64,000 nt of DNA, from positions 7,998,714-8,062,713 of the forward strand of contig NC_092567.1 in assembly GCF_037975245.1 (NCBI RefSeq), read 5' to 3'. Below the pieces are notes generated by a model. That model had not been told where the DNA came from. It ran no database searches and was given only the letters and a program-made list of their open reading frames with translations. Origin of the DNA: Apostichopus japonicus. Taxonomy: Eukaryota > Echinodermata > Holothuroidea > Aspidochirotida > Stichopodidae. Within the stretch, counting starts at the first letter, position 1. Every line of letters starts with the position of its first letter. The position numbers and the translations under genes are program-made. Of the stretch, positions 24,801-37,280 are shown piece after piece.

Positions 24801-27800
24801 CTCTCCAGGATGTAAATATATCGTACAATACAACATATACGTTAGAAACCGTGTGACGAGGTTGGTACAAATAAATGAATATAAATGAAGTCTCCCTTCC
24901 ACCCTCGTAATCCAGCACTTTCGTCCTATTTCCTAATTATTGTTGTCCTTCTTTCTTTGCATGTAGATCCCTATGTGCTCTCCTTATGAAAGTTATTTTC
25001 TTGTCAATCAATGAACATTCTCAATTTTATAATAGAGAATATTCAGACAGATAAAACATATAAAGCAAAATTAATCCATCGTGGTTCCAGTGTTTCTCTT
25101 CCACACCGTTTTAGTCAAAAATGTTTTATTGGTGAAAATATGGTTGGATAATTTCATCTCTAGAATATTTACGTCTGACGTCACTGCACGCAGCAATACA
25201 ACAATCATTAAATGTGACTCGGCTCTAGTAGTTTGAGCTGTAATGGGATTTGAGGGATCCATATTGATTATATTTCTTGATTGTTTTATATTCATGTATA
25301 TATACGTGACTGATATGAATGTGCATAGTCCAAGCAGGCTTATATATAAAAGGACGTTTCTGGGTTTAACGTGAAACTAAGAAACAAATGGATTTTTGGT
25401 TAGCTAGTTTGAATCACCTTGATGTACCTTAAAACATACTAGAAAAATTAAGGGAGAGGTGATTACTTAAAAGTTTAACTAAAATATTCAATTTAAGGCT
25501 TTTATTTCATTTTTAAGAAACGCAGGGATGTGCTCACGCTGGGCGGCACTGGGCTGCCCCGTCCAGCACTAAAAATTACCGCCCAGCACTGTTTTAAAAA
25601 TCGTGAATCCCGTCCAGCACTATAAAATCTCGACATTCCTAACAATATATTCAACATAAATTGGGCTTAGTCTATGCCAAAATCATACAGACTTATAATG
25701 CATCAATTACGCATGCGAGAAACATTACTTACGGCTCTCAATCGGTCCTTTGTAAAATCTCTTTGAAACAAACTAATAACCTTTACCAGGTACGTAATAT
25801 ATTTCACTAAAAAAAAAATAGTTAGCAAAACTAGTACATGTGTATGTTCTTAAAAAGCTACACAAGTGCCAGCATTTGGCATATGAGCACCTTCAAAATT
25901 CGAATTTCAAATTTCTCAAAGGGGAGGGGCACCCCCTTCCCCTTAGACCCCTCCCACAGGACGGCGATCCGGCACTCATGAAATCCTGGGCACATCCCTG
26001 GAAACGTCTTTTTTTTTACCATCCTCTACATACAGTAGTATGAGTTAGCAGCAGCATTATGATACAAACAAAAGTCAACGGTGAATCTGAACTAATAGTG
26101 GTTTTAAAATATTTGTATTATTCCTTTCGTCATTTGAATAACTGCTAAACAACATTAATACAAATTAGTATCTCTAAGGAGCTTGGGTCTCAGTGGGAGG
26201 ATAGGGGTAAGGGGGGGGGGGTTCAAAGTACTTGGTAATGTGGTTGATTTTGTAAAATTACCACCCGGCAAATTAACTATTGTTTCTTCATAATAATATT
26301 CAAGTGCTGACGACAATATAATGCAACATCCGGGCCTTGTATCCTCACATGGTTCATATTGTTATTAGTACTCTTTCCATCAGAACCATTCTATATGTCT
26401 GCATGGTGTAGTATAAGAAACACTCAGATGTAGTTGAGTCCAACTATTTCTTATTCCGAGCCAATTCTGAGTATGGTTCGAGTATGGTACTCTCGAGTCC
26501 GGACAGCGTTCTATAGAGTATATGAGCAACCCAAACCAAGTCCAGCTAATACATTGAGACACAGCCATGTCGAGTACACGCGGTTTCTGTCTATACTAGT
26601 ATAACAGACACGCAGGGAGTATCGGTTACTTAAACCCACTCTAAATATTACTTAATTTACAGACCGTCGCTTCCTGGTCTAAATGCTCCTTACCTAACGT
26701 TGAACAGAAAGAGTCAACTATTGGAAAACTGATTATGTGCGCATTTAAAAACTTCCAATCAAAATGCACAACCAGGTTAAATTTAGAAAGATATCTGTGC
26801 AGGTTTTATTATATTTCATGATTTTTGTATTCAAATTTAATTCTACCCTTGCGTCTCTTACTGTATGTGTTCATCACACAACTGATTTTCCCAAAAGTTG
26901 ATGGATATCTTTACACGATCAACAAAACGATAGAAACATAATATCTAAGACGCAGGAGGAGGGTGTGGGGATGTGGGGGTATGATGCTCTGTGGGCTAAC
27001 CAATATTATGCTTTATTTTTGCCATTACATCGATCAACCACGATGTTCTGGTGTCCATCTTTGAATACTGCCCTCTTTTCCCTTCTCGTGAGAAGTTCCT
27101 CATTATGACGTCACTCAGTGTTTAATGACGTCACTCAGTGTTTGATGACGGCTTTAAAGCTAACTATGTCTTCCCTATAAAGCTGATTTTTATATTCGTT
27201 ATTAAGTCCGTGCATCTTACATTGACGAGTCTGTCTCCTTTATTGACTTTAGGGTGTTCAATGTAGATGTGCGTTTACCTGCCAGGAATAGTTTACTGTA
27301 ATATTTCTGAAGATATATCATTCTAAACTTGTATATTTTTTGCTTCGCCATATTATATTTTCCTGAAATTCTATTTCAAATTCTCATGAAGATAATATTT
27401 CTTTTTCCTTTCAGGTCTCTGACAAAGATGGCAATCTACCAGGAGAAGAGGTAAGAGAGACTTAGATTCATGTTCCTGTTAATTAGTAACGATAATTTAG
27501 TACCAATGAAAGAGGTATTAATTAATTTGGAACAAAGAAATAAGACAAACGAATATTGTACTTTGTTTCTCATCAGGGGGAAAAGATTGACGTGTATGGA
27601 ACAGGGAATTTAGATAGGCCAGTTACAATTGTATATCTCGTAATGATGATAGCACTGTTCTCAATGTCAAGTTTAGATGAGGTCTAAATAATCTTCCTTC
27701 CGCACACACAGTCAAAGAAATGCTAAACAAAGAAACGGATAGACTTTTAAATACTACAAGGTTTAGTCAGATGTTATGGAGCGTTACAAGCCAACAACTC

Positions 27801-30800
27801 ACTAACACAAAGTTGGAATATCGCCTTAAAAATGTTAGCGTTCAAAACCACACACCCACCACCCCCACCCCTAACCATATGCTTCATGATTATTTTTTTT
27901 CACTCTGCTGATGTGCAGATAATAATTCGAAAAGTATAAAAAAAAAAAACATTTTTAGATTTATTATATTAAATCCTTTCTTCGTTCATTTTTTCGCGAA
28001 ATAAATTTTCACACGTTATTGATTATGACAAGAACTAACAATAACACCTTACCAAGTAACCTTTATTGTTACATTAAAAACATAATGTTAGGTGAACATT
28101 CAACAGTGTTATGACATTAATTTTCTCTTTACAAATAAGGGCTTACTTTAGAAGTCTATACTCAAATCGCTCATATTCTCCGGTGTTATTTGATATTTAA
28201 TTCTAGAATCATTCTCTGGGACTAAGGGCGGGTGGAGAATGGATGAGGACGCATCTTCGTATATAAGTAACCACATAATCGGTAATCAGTAAGATATTGA
28301 TTATTGAAATTGAAGATATAACCTGGTCCGCTTTGTTGGTATAATTAGAGTACCAACAGAGCGGACCAGAGTTATCTCTTCAATTTCAATAATATGTTAG
28401 GTGAACATTCAACACTGTTATCATAGTAATTTTCTCTTCACACGTGAGGGCTAACTCTAGAAGTCTATACTCAGTATGAGTGAGTCTAGGAGCAAGACGA
28501 TTTACTGGGTTGTGAGGGAATCCGTTGGGTTATAGCATCATTATTATTCATCGTGATACGAGGGCGTCCTCTGTGGCATAAAATGACTAACTCGGGGTAG
28601 AAACCATTCCCTGTGGAATGTAAGCATACCAAGCTGTTGCGATACCAAATATAAGGAAACTAGAAAAAATATAAAAAGTTAATATTTCAGTATCTCAGGG
28701 ATCACGTACATCTGAGGGATTACGTCATACATTTTCCCACAACAAACACATCAGCATAATTTTTATGTTTAGTGTGTGGTAGGCGCTGTCACTAGCTTGC
28801 TAGCTGGTTTTACTTTTCTGTTGACAAACCTAACACATGTGTAAGAAATTATCCAAGTCTTATAAGAAAGGAATCTGGCTTTCAATTTCCTGTTTTCAAT
28901 GGTTTTGAGTTTGATCCTCTTTGGCCAAACACATTGTGTAAGATATAAACATGAATATTAGTAATCGGTTCTCTTTACTAAAAACAAAAAAAATCGTGGT
29001 CTTTTATTCAGTTTCACCAATTTCTCTGTCAAATAAAATCGAGCTAGATGAAGTCGAGGGGTCAGGCATAACTGTTACTATAGGCCTAGTATCTGCAAAC
29101 TGACAGGCTTACAGACATTGGTACTATGGTCACCACACAGGCCCGTATGCTGCGGAAGATGATGTGTGTGTATTATGATCGCGAAGAATTGTTTACAAAA
29201 CATTGATAGGAACTACTTTCGCATTGGGGTCCCGGGAGTACATTAAAAAAGCCATTGCATGAGTTTTACGACTTTACGGGTCCAACAATGCCTCTGACAA
29301 GGGTCTTTAAGCGTGCTCTTACACCGTGTGAACACACAGTGCAGCACTTTCAGTACCAATGAACATCGGTATGAGTCTTACGCCTTCCCCTACCCTCCCC
29401 CACCCTACATTCCCCCATCTCTAACCTTGGACAATGAACCGAGTTATCTAGATTGGTTTTTATATCACCATCTACCTCAAATCTAAATGACTTATCCTTG
29501 ATAAAAGTATAGTTTTGGAGAACAAGGTAAAGCTAGCAGATACAAAGAAAGAAACAAGACGACGGTGTATTTAACACCATAATATGTATTAATAATTAAA
29601 GTCTTAATTGTTAATATTCCTCCACTGAAAGTAAAAGCTACTAATGATAACACAAGTTACACCATTACAAAACATGAGAGCAGACCCCGGTCTAGCATGG
29701 TCATTTCACATTTATACAAAACATATGATCCAATGGGTTTCAAACAGCTGAACATTTATCTACCAAATGAATATATCAAGCTCAGTTAACCTTCCAAAAA
29801 AAGACTAAACGGAAGGGTGAGTGACATGAATATAAGTTATGTAACGATATTATCAAAGTTAGAATGAATTGTCGGACTTCATAAAGAGTAGAATGTTAGG
29901 CCCTGCAGCTCATATAAAAATGGCGACCCCAGTTGACGAGACCAGTGTTACACCCGATATGAACAGAGAACACAGTAAATACTGTAAATCATTTGTACCA
30001 CACTAAAATTGGATCGTGCTATAAATCGGTAGCATGTTCTATGAGGATTACAGTCAGAACTCAGGATATGTGTAATCCCAACAAATCAAGTTTATTTGTT
30101 AGGATGACACATATCCTCAGTTCTTACTGAAATCGTAATAGCAAATGCTACCAATTTATCAGATTTATCAGCACGATCCAGTTTTTACTCTGGAAATAAA
30201 CTTTTAGTTTAACAGTAGTTACTGTAATCTCTGTGTGAATCGGTTTGGTGTTAAAACACGACGGAACATTTCACTAGGTAATATTGTGATAGTGCATTGG
30301 GTTATATTGATTGAGTCATAGTGATATGAAGGAGAAATCCCCTGAATAGGTCATTTATTGTTACCAGCAGGGAAGAGGATGGGGTGTGGAGATGAGTGAA
30401 CTGATTCTTGTACAGTAATCCTGTTTTACACATAAATCACTTTTATACATTGGGAGAGGAATATATCTTTGTGCTATGAGTCAATATTTGTTGACATTTA
30501 CTATTCGTTGTTGTTACTTATATACTTATCGTCACTATTTCGATCAAACAGTCTAACTTTATAGAATCAAACCTTCACAAATTGGTCCCTTCAAGCATAG
30601 AATTAAAACGACCACAGCATTAGTGACCATGGTTTCATGGATTTAGCTTTCATGTGTATATCATATTCAGCACTAAAATATTCACAGGATGTTCTCGTTG
30701 TAAATCCCTAAAATGATAACTGAATAATAATAAACAGGACATTAATAGTCGATGCATTTGAAAACATTCAAACTGAATTTAACAAGAAGTAAAATTAAGT

Positions 30801-31012
30801 TTGTTGTAAAATGAATCCATTATCTTTGAAATAACACTTCTTATATGGCTGAATATAATGAATACTTACAATATTTCAAAATATTGCATTGTCTAAGTTT
30901 CTGTGTTATCTTATACATATTCATTACTTATACTTTCCCTCCTGTTTAGGGATTCGATGAGAGGAGTTATCAGGAAAGCCTGGCGGACTTCAACCGGGCA
31001 AGGCGCAATTAA
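21852..31012 (+). CDS. Three 3' coding exons of an unrecognised small host gene
   Basis: Exon 21852-21913 (acceptor TTTTTCATCAG, donor GTAGGA) reads WYDNFSDEGRRLNLQTGQWQ. Exon 27415-27450 (acceptor CTTTTTCCTTTCAG, donor GTAAGA) reads VSDKDGNLPGEE. Exon 30950-31012 (acceptor CCCTCCTGTTTAG) reads GFDERSYQESLADFNRARRN and then TAA. All junctions are phase-compatible without any adjustment, the composition is hydrophilic and protein-like, and a canonical AATAAA follows 107 bases after the stop. The exon at 1956-2035 would fit in phase as the preceding exon, giving a protein of about 90 residues. I do not recognise the family. The acidic, charged C-terminus shows no signal or membrane segment. Confidence 0.6.
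22400..23400 (+). repeat. Local segmental duplication, copy A (partner about 24455-25375)
   Basis: Shared landmarks in the same order in both copies: ACAACAGTCGTAAC (22450 / 24507), CTTACTGTAGC(A/T)GC, CTCCCTGGTTTT(A/C)ACTGG, CATTAAATAAAGCTGCAT (near 22849 / 24651), and ATACGTGACTG...AAGCAGGCTTA (near 23341 / 25304). The copies are diverged and carry different insertions. No gene is visible in either. Confidence 0.5.
24455..25375 (+). repeat. Local segmental duplication, copy B (partner about 22400-23400)
   Basis: Same landmarks as copy A, with an uninterrupted run of 19 G at 24709-24727 and a TGACGTCA at 25176-25183. The two copies lie head to tail about 2 kb apart within one intron of the plus-strand gene. 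Confidence 0.5.
25523..26000. mobile_element. 478-bp non-autonomous TIR element with 6-bp duplication
   Basis: The left end is CAGGGATGTGCTCACG. The right end is CTGGGCACATCCCTG, whose complement is CAGGGATGTGCCCAG. Identical GAAACG sequences flank it (25517-25522 and 26001-26006). The interior has GCCCAGCACT/GTCCAGCACT repeats near the left end and no credible coding sequence. A perfect 11-bp TIR plus a 6-bp duplication supports a cut-and-paste DNA transposon. The superfamily is not assigned because a 6-bp duplication is uncommon. Confidence 0.62.
28081..28480. repeat. Direct repeats flanking a hairpin
   Basis: GTTAGGTGAACATTCAACA begins both 28081-28180 and 28395-28480. The copies stay similar through TTTTCTCTT(T/C)ACA and AGAAGTCTATACTCA. 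Between them lies a long near-perfect inverted repeat (28300-28393). The layout fits an insertion between, or a duplication around, a fold-back sequence. Confidence 0.6.
28300..28393. repeat. Long inverted repeat (about 42-nt arms, 9-nt loop)
   Basis: The left arm 28300-28341 ends CCGCTTTGTTGGTA. The right arm 28351-28393 starts TACCAACAGAGCGG. Arms agree at all but about three positions and one single-base gap. In RNA this would form a strong stem. It could be a fold-back transposon remnant or a small-RNA precursor; sequence alone cannot tell. Confidence 0.7.
30004..30195. mobile_element. Fold-back (MITE-like) element, arms about 85-95 bp
   Basis: Starts with AAAATTGGATCGTGCT and ends with AGCACGATCCAGTTTT, and the arms continue to pair inward: GGTAGCAT with ATGCTACC, and CAGGATATGTGTAATCC with GGATGACACATATCCT. 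The centre is CAACAAATCAAGTTTATTTGTT. Such whole-length palindromes are typical of MITEs. No clear target duplication was identified. Confidence 0.6.
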
Positions 31013-31118
31013 CTGTAATTCAATACAGCTGAATATTTTCCTCACCTTAGTTTTTATAATTGTATTTTTTTAACAGTGATTGTCTGCTACTTTATGTTGT
31101 AAAATCTTAATATATTAA

Positions 31119-31124
31119 AATAAA
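31119..31124 (+). terminator. Poly(A) signal AATAAA of the plus-strand host gene
   Basis: A canonical AATAAA lies 107 bases downstream of the TAA at 31010-31012, in AT-rich sequence typical of a short 3' UTR. It supports 30950-31012 as the terminal exon. Confidence 0.5.
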
Positions 31125-33829
31125 TCTCCATTATTAACCACATTTTTTATTCTTATATCTGTAATTTTCCAATCTTATCTGGTCACTAATATTTATGTGC
31201 TTCAACTGTTATTGGTTTTATTATATTTATTAACAACCAAGCTGATCCCTGATTAAATGTATGAAGATGAGTTATAATTTCCTTCCATTAACAGAAATAA
31301 GAGTATCTGTTCATTATTGCAATAATGATAGATGTACACAACCTTCCTCTCCGCTGCTTAGGCGTAAGAAGGCCATAACTTCCAAAAGATACATTTATGT
31401 ATCTGCTAAAAGAAGAGTTATTACTAAAACGGTTATTAAAGCGATTAGTATGATTCCACCCTTCCTCATTATGTTATTAATTTTATCGAAAAAAGAGAGA
31501 GATTATCGTGAGTCCTCCTTCAATACTAACAGTGACAAAAACTGTCAGTAAACATTTGAAAGTTTACTAACGAAACGACGATATGGTGACTTCACTCCAT
31601 TGACGACACACAGAAAATAATAGAATATGTGGAAGTAAAAAAAGGTTAAATCTGAGCAAGGTCATGGTTCGTCAGCTGTTTTGCATCTGTGAACTAATAA
31701 GGGAAGTAGTAAAATGGAATATTAAAAATATGTGATGTGGGATCAGGAAGGGGAGAAATGAAATACAGGTTCATGAATTAACAGACAGAAGGAATGTCAA
31801 GGTCAGCGGGTCACGATACTGTTTTCTAAAACACAAACATGTTAAAGAGCATTATCTTGTTCCATTTGTTTCCTCCAAATTCGTCTTGTGTAACAAATTA
31901 TCTCCTTTTACATAACATCAATAATTAGGGGAGCAAAGTATACACACATAGAAAGTGAATTCCTTCGTTGAAGTTTAGAAGAATGTTAATGTGCAATTCA
32001 TGTGTAGACCTACCTACGAGAACAACAAGGGCATTGGAGAGGGCGCCGCCATGAATTATGTGCTCAAAGAGGGCAACTTCATACCGGTCATTAGCTTGTT
32101 TCCCGTGTCGGGGCCGGGGGGGGGGTTGTCTAGGTATAACTTCCCCATTGTTTTACTGATAAGAATTTTGCTCGACTTATTATTTATGTAACAAATGTAC
32201 CTATATATATATATATACATTTCATCTTTATATTACAGCTCAATACTGGCGTCGCCAATCAGCAGCAGTACTGTGACGTCATTCACTCAATCCTCAAAAC
32301 GATGGCAGTAATTTCAGTGAGAAAGGATCTAAGAAAGAGTTTAGGTTGTAAACTGTTAATATCTTCCAAATACTACAAATAGCGCAAGATAGAGCTACAG
32401 TAAAATACACATGTAACTAGTCTTGTAGGATTGTGACGTCATCAAATGCCTATATTCTCAAGACAACGGCATGGTGACTTGATGAACATTGTAACTTTTA
32501 CATTCATTGTGAATGGATCTTGTAGAGAGATAATGTTGTACAATAATATTAATAATTCCATATACAATTAAGAAGTGAAATTTGAAAGATAACTGTTCCA
32601 TTTACATTTTGTTTTAAATGATTACTTTATTCGGAATTTCAGGCTTTAAATGTTATAGTTCGAAAAAGGGAGTGTTATTAATGTTTCTTCAGCTTTTCTG
32701 GTTTGGTAAGATAAATGTCTGGAATACTCCTTTAATGCTAAATTGATGATGACGTCAGCCCCTTAGTACAGGCCTAAATATTCATGTCAATAATGTGATT
32801 TATACATTTGAATAACTCAACAAAATCAAAGTTTTTTTAATTTCGTTTTTACGCCAGAGCATAGTTAGATGATTTCAACAACATTTGTCCGTGTAGAATT
32901 TGTACTTCAACGTTTACATGTTATTTGAGGCCATACAAGTCTTCTCATCCCTTTGAGTTTGTGTTGTATTTGATGAACTGACATAACTGTCTCCGTATTA
33001 TATCATAAAGTCCAGTTACCTGTACTGATCAAATCAGCTGCCTAAAGTAGCATGTCTCAAAATGTTATAGTAAAAGCAACCTAGACTGAAAGCCAGTGGT
33101 CTACAACATAACAATGTTAATGTTGTGCTTAAAGCCATCCTTTAATATACTACATGTTCAACTATAATAAGTTTTGTGCGCTAAAGTGTACAAATGTAAT
33201 TTGTTAGGTTTTGTTAACATTACTGTCGTTCGGGGGACTAGATGGGTAAGTGATGAGGACAAAAATGTTATCCTATGACCATTTCTTATTCTGATGTATA
33301 TCTAACGCTCGTAATGAGTTCACTGTACATTATATATCTCTTATTAAGAGTCAGAGATTATCTTCGCCACCAACTGAAATAGTATGGTGACGTCACTGAT
33401 TACCAAGTCGGAGAAACAATCAACAAATTTACTATTTATGTCTTTTGAATTTAACTCGATAACATTTAAAACAACGACTTTTAAAACAACGAAATTTCGA
33501 AGTACATCTTAAAAAGAATGATTAATTATGAAAAACTCGTCCACTATTAATTAAGATGTATTACCCACCCAGCATAAGGCGGATTTACCACAGGTAGCAT
33601 ACATAATTTGAATTTCATTGCTAGCGTTTATTTTACTTTTCGGAGAAGGGATGTGTTGTTTAGTGGATTCCTTCTCTATTCTATCAAGAGATTGGGTTTG
33701 TAAACTGTTAAGAACTCCATCAAAGATTCTATATCTTACATGATCATACAGGCTACTTAGTATTTTATTGTAAAATGTACAACTAGTCATTTCTTACGAT
33801 TTATTACCCACATTACTGTACATATATAT
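31125..33829. other. Non-coding interval with four TGACGTCA palindromes
   Basis: After the poly(A) signal, no supported gene. TGACGTCA at 32274, 32434, 32750 and 33388. A 96-codon open frame at 31261-31551 lacks splice or family support. Confidence 0.35.
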
Positions 33830-34620
33830 TTATCTTTTCTAACTCTAAATTCGTTTGCTCTTCAAGCCAAATTCAAAATAATAAGAGCCAAATAAACTAC
33901 TAATGACGTCATCCATCACCCACTACGTCATCAGTAAAGGAGACTTTATTTTCTTGGATGTCAACTATTGAGAGAGGGAAGAAACACAATCCCAATCTTA
34001 CTCTTTGTGTGTATGTGGAGGGGCGGGTGGGGTGGGGTGTTGGAGGGGTTAGCTGACGTACCCATCACATTGGTGACCAAGTAGATGTTATAGTAGTTGT
34101 TTGCACCACCATCAGAACGTTAATTTGTAGAATGGGAATTAAACGGTAATGTGCCGTAGTTTTTTTAATTGTATTGTTTCCTAATATGTACCAAAGTCGT
34201 CGTTTCTTGCGTAAATGAAGAGAAAGGTTTGTTCACCTACTCGTGTGTCCCTGATCAGATATTGCTGGACCTGCTCTCGCCATCCACGCACTCCTCGTGT
34301 GCAGGGCACAGCATCCTTCATTGGTCCAAGTGTATGTAATGTTATGATTCATCCCAATTCCAGACCCATATCTCTACCTTCCACCCCCACCCCCCCCCAC
34401 AAAAAACACCCCACTACTCAGTACTACGCAGACATGTTTGAAATGCTTTGGTTTAAATCTCTACATACTGTATCCACATACACTCGGTAACTAGGAGTTC
34501 ATGATTAAACTTTTCTTCGTTCTAACTTTTAATAATTTTTGATGTAATCTGTGACGTATCGGTTACGTAATGTCTTAAATCTATCAAGAGTAGAGCCACA
34601 TTAATTGTGTCAACGTTAAG
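33830..34620 (+). repeat. Dispersed duplication related to 47340-47700
   Basis: AATTCGTTTGCTCT, then TGACGTCATCCATCA plus CACTACGTCATCAGTA (33904-33938), and further on GTTACGTAATGTCTT (near 34561), occur in the same order at 47363, 47415 and 47664. It is an old duplication with no visible coding sequence. Confidence 0.5.
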
Positions 34621-36357
34621 ACTAAATACCATTCATTGGTTATCTACAATACCATTGTGTTATTAAAATCGTTCTACAAGAACTTATATGTGATATTAAT
34701 TAATATCTGTGACATGTTTGTTCTATGTCTGCATTTCTTCATTTCTTCTGTTCCTATAAATTATCGTTCTTAACATGAAGACAATAAGATGACGTCATAT
34801 CATCTGATTTAAAATAACAAATGTGTATTCTGTATATTACGTAACTGAGACTTCAATAACTTCATCTATATCAATACTTTCATTTTATTATTGTATTTTT
34901 ATTATTTTAAGCCTCGCTTTATAATTGTTTTAATTGATATGATCTGTTTGTTTCAAATCATCATTTTAATAAGTTAGTTTAGTATCAATTTTACGGAATA
35001 TCCTATTTGTTGTATTAACTGATCCCATCAGCGCACGGAGAATATAACATGAACGCTCAAAATAGTTCACCGACAAACAAACATACAAAAGTTTATATTT
35101 AGTGTTAACGCTAACTCTTCAAAAATAGCAGTCAAGTTAAGGGCGCTTTGATCATGCGCAGTTAGTTCAATCTCTCCAGGTATGATGAAATGACGTCAAT
35201 ATTATATTTATAACGTTACTGCAGAAATTAATCATATAGACATGTCTCCATTATTGTTAGCGCTTTTAATGGAACTCATATTGTTATTTTTCATTTGCTT
35301 ACTTTAAATTTTTGCTACATTTTGAAAACTGTCTGTTGAAGTGTTCTTTACGTTTTGACTCAAAAGAGACTGTAAAGTCGATAACCTTAACAAGTTTGTA
35401 ACAAAAGTGAAGCAAACAGGTGTGATGTCATAGCAGGTGTGATATCAGATGATGTCAAGTGTGATGTCACTGACAGCAAAATGTTATTTTTTCATTTTTC
35501 ACTACCTTGGTTTGACTTTGGGTTATAGAAAAGATCCCAACTTTGTTTTAGGGTATGTGACAATGACGATACATAGTTTAGTACATACCAATTTTGAAAA
35601 AGAAAAATTAGACTCCCCCTTTATCGAGGGCAAAGGGAACCTATGCGATATTGAAGTCGTGTGTCTGTGCGTGCTTCTGTGACACATGCTTGGGTCCGCG
35701 ATAACTCAACAACGGAGTGATGGATATTTCTCATACTTGCTAAATGTAGAAATATTTTAGTAAAGAAGGTAAGCCCTATTTGTTAGCACTGACTTTATGA
35801 ATATTAATGAGGTTATGCACTCCTGGGCCCGATCTAGTGGACCACAATATTTTTGGGAACGTTTAAGCGCAAAGTTTTATTGGGCCTAATATTTGGGAAT
35901 GGCCAACATTTTATATTGCAATAACTCCAGAACCTTCAAGTACATCAGGTTGTATCCAAACTTGGAATACTGTTGTTGGTTAATAGCTGGTACATGTGGG
36001 CATAAATATTATGATACAGTATTGGGTGATGACGTAAAACACTTTGATATTCCAATAATCAAGTAACTATAGTGACCGTTGGACTCTTGTTGATATTTTA
36101 TCGTCTTCATTTACCTTCCGTGTTATTAAAGTCATAAATAATGCCTTACCTTTAAGACAATACAATCACGTGAGCACTCATAATTTATCAAGATCGAATA
36201 AGATAATAACGCTGATAATGTTCTATACATTAAGTTAACATTTAAGACAATTGTATACTCTCTGTGTTTAATCTTCGTTTTTAAAATTTCCTTCAAGTTT
36301 TTATTTTACTGCATCTTTTAAACTTGTTTGTGAGATTAACGGAGAATCAAACCCAAC
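34621..36357. other. Non-coding; TGATGTCA cluster and dispersed-repeat-like segment
   Basis: 35417-35475 carries TGTGATGTCA three times plus TGATATCA. 35640-36000 resembles a dispersed genomic repeat (GTGTGTCTGTGCGTGCTTCTGTGA, then GATAACTCAACAACGGAGTGATGG). No gene recognised. Confidence 0.3.
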
Positions 36358-36533
36358 GATCATGTTAATATTATGTGATAGGTAAACTATCGATCATGTT
36401 AATAGTATGTGATATGTAAGCTATTGATCATTTTTATATTATGTGATAGGTAAGTTACCGATCATTTTAATATTATATAATAGGAAAGCTATCGATCATT
36501 TTAGTATAATGTGCTAGGTAAGCTATCGATCAT
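36358..36533 (+). repeat. 34-bp minisatellite, left part
   Basis: Five full units of the form GATCATTTTAATATTATGTG ATAGGTAAGCTATC and the first six bases of a sixth. The array resumes at 38476, so one array is split by a mobile element. Confidence 0.85.
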
Positions 36534-36578
36534 CAGGTGCGTATCCAGGGGGGGGCGTTGGGGGCGCGCGCCCCCCGG

Positions 36579-36712
36579 GTAAGGAAAAGAGGAGAGAAAA
36601 AAAAAGAGAAGAAAAAAGGGAAAAGGAGGGGGGAAAAAAGAAAAGGAGGAGAGGAAGGAAGGGAAAAGAAAAAGAAAAAAAAAAGAGAAAAAGGAGAAAA
36701 GGAGGGAGTAGA
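36579..36712 (+). repeat. Almost pure purine tract (A/G), about 130 bp
   Basis: Runs of A, G and AG with only one or two pyrimidines. It produces long Lys/Glu/Arg or Phe/Ser/Pro open frames in several registers that are artefacts. Tracts of this kind can form triplex DNA. Confidence 0.8.
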
Positions 36713-37117
36713 AGATAGCCAAGACCTCGGGAAGAGAAAGAGGAACAGTCATAGTTAAAGCGCTGATCCCTATTATATACACAGGGTAGCCAGTGACAGA
36801 TCAAGGATTACGGAGGGGGTGTGCGCCTCACCCTACCCCTTACACCGACAACTCCATTTTTGACGTTTCCATTTTTCCTCTCTCACTAATGTATCTATAT
36901 AAATATTATATATGGTCTATCATAACGCGTGTGTGTGTGTGGACGCCTTAAACAATTGTACAATTGTGCTATATGGAACCAACTGTGGCTGGTCTTGAAC
37001 TCGACCGAGTCGTCGGGGAACATGACGCATTTCGGGAAGGGGGCGACCGCCCCCCCCCCGAGCAAATTTTCTTTAAAACATCGCTAGTAATTTCAAAATA
37101 GACAATGCTTAGATGCA

Positions 37118-37280
37118 ACTTACAAGGCCTGGGAAGTGTCATTTCCAGCGATCTGGGAGGCATTTTCGGCAAAATTTTTTATTGTACGCTTCGCGCCAAC
37201 TCATGGTGGCGCTTCGCTTAGATAGTTTGCCTACAGGCTTCGCCCCTCCCTTGGCAATTACTCGCTACACGCCTGTTCGA
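37118..37280 (+). repeat. Internal segment homologous to the element's right end
   Basis: GTGTCATTTCCAGCGATCTGGG...TTGTACGCTTCGCGCCAACTCATGGTGGCGCTTCGC and a terminal CTACACGCCTG closely match 38335-38475. One element may have inserted in, or fused with, a relative, making the 1.94-kb unit a composite. Confidence 0.5.

Noticed and set aside
31261-31551. 96-codon plus-strand open frame after the poly(A) signal
   Set aside because: No family, no splice context and ordinary AT-rich codon content. Length is within chance for this window.
36501-36804. Two overlapping 93-codon minus-strand frames and a 73-codon plus-strand frame
   Set aside because: They come from the purine-only tract, giving low-complexity Phe/Ser/Pro/Leu or Lys/Glu/Arg strings.
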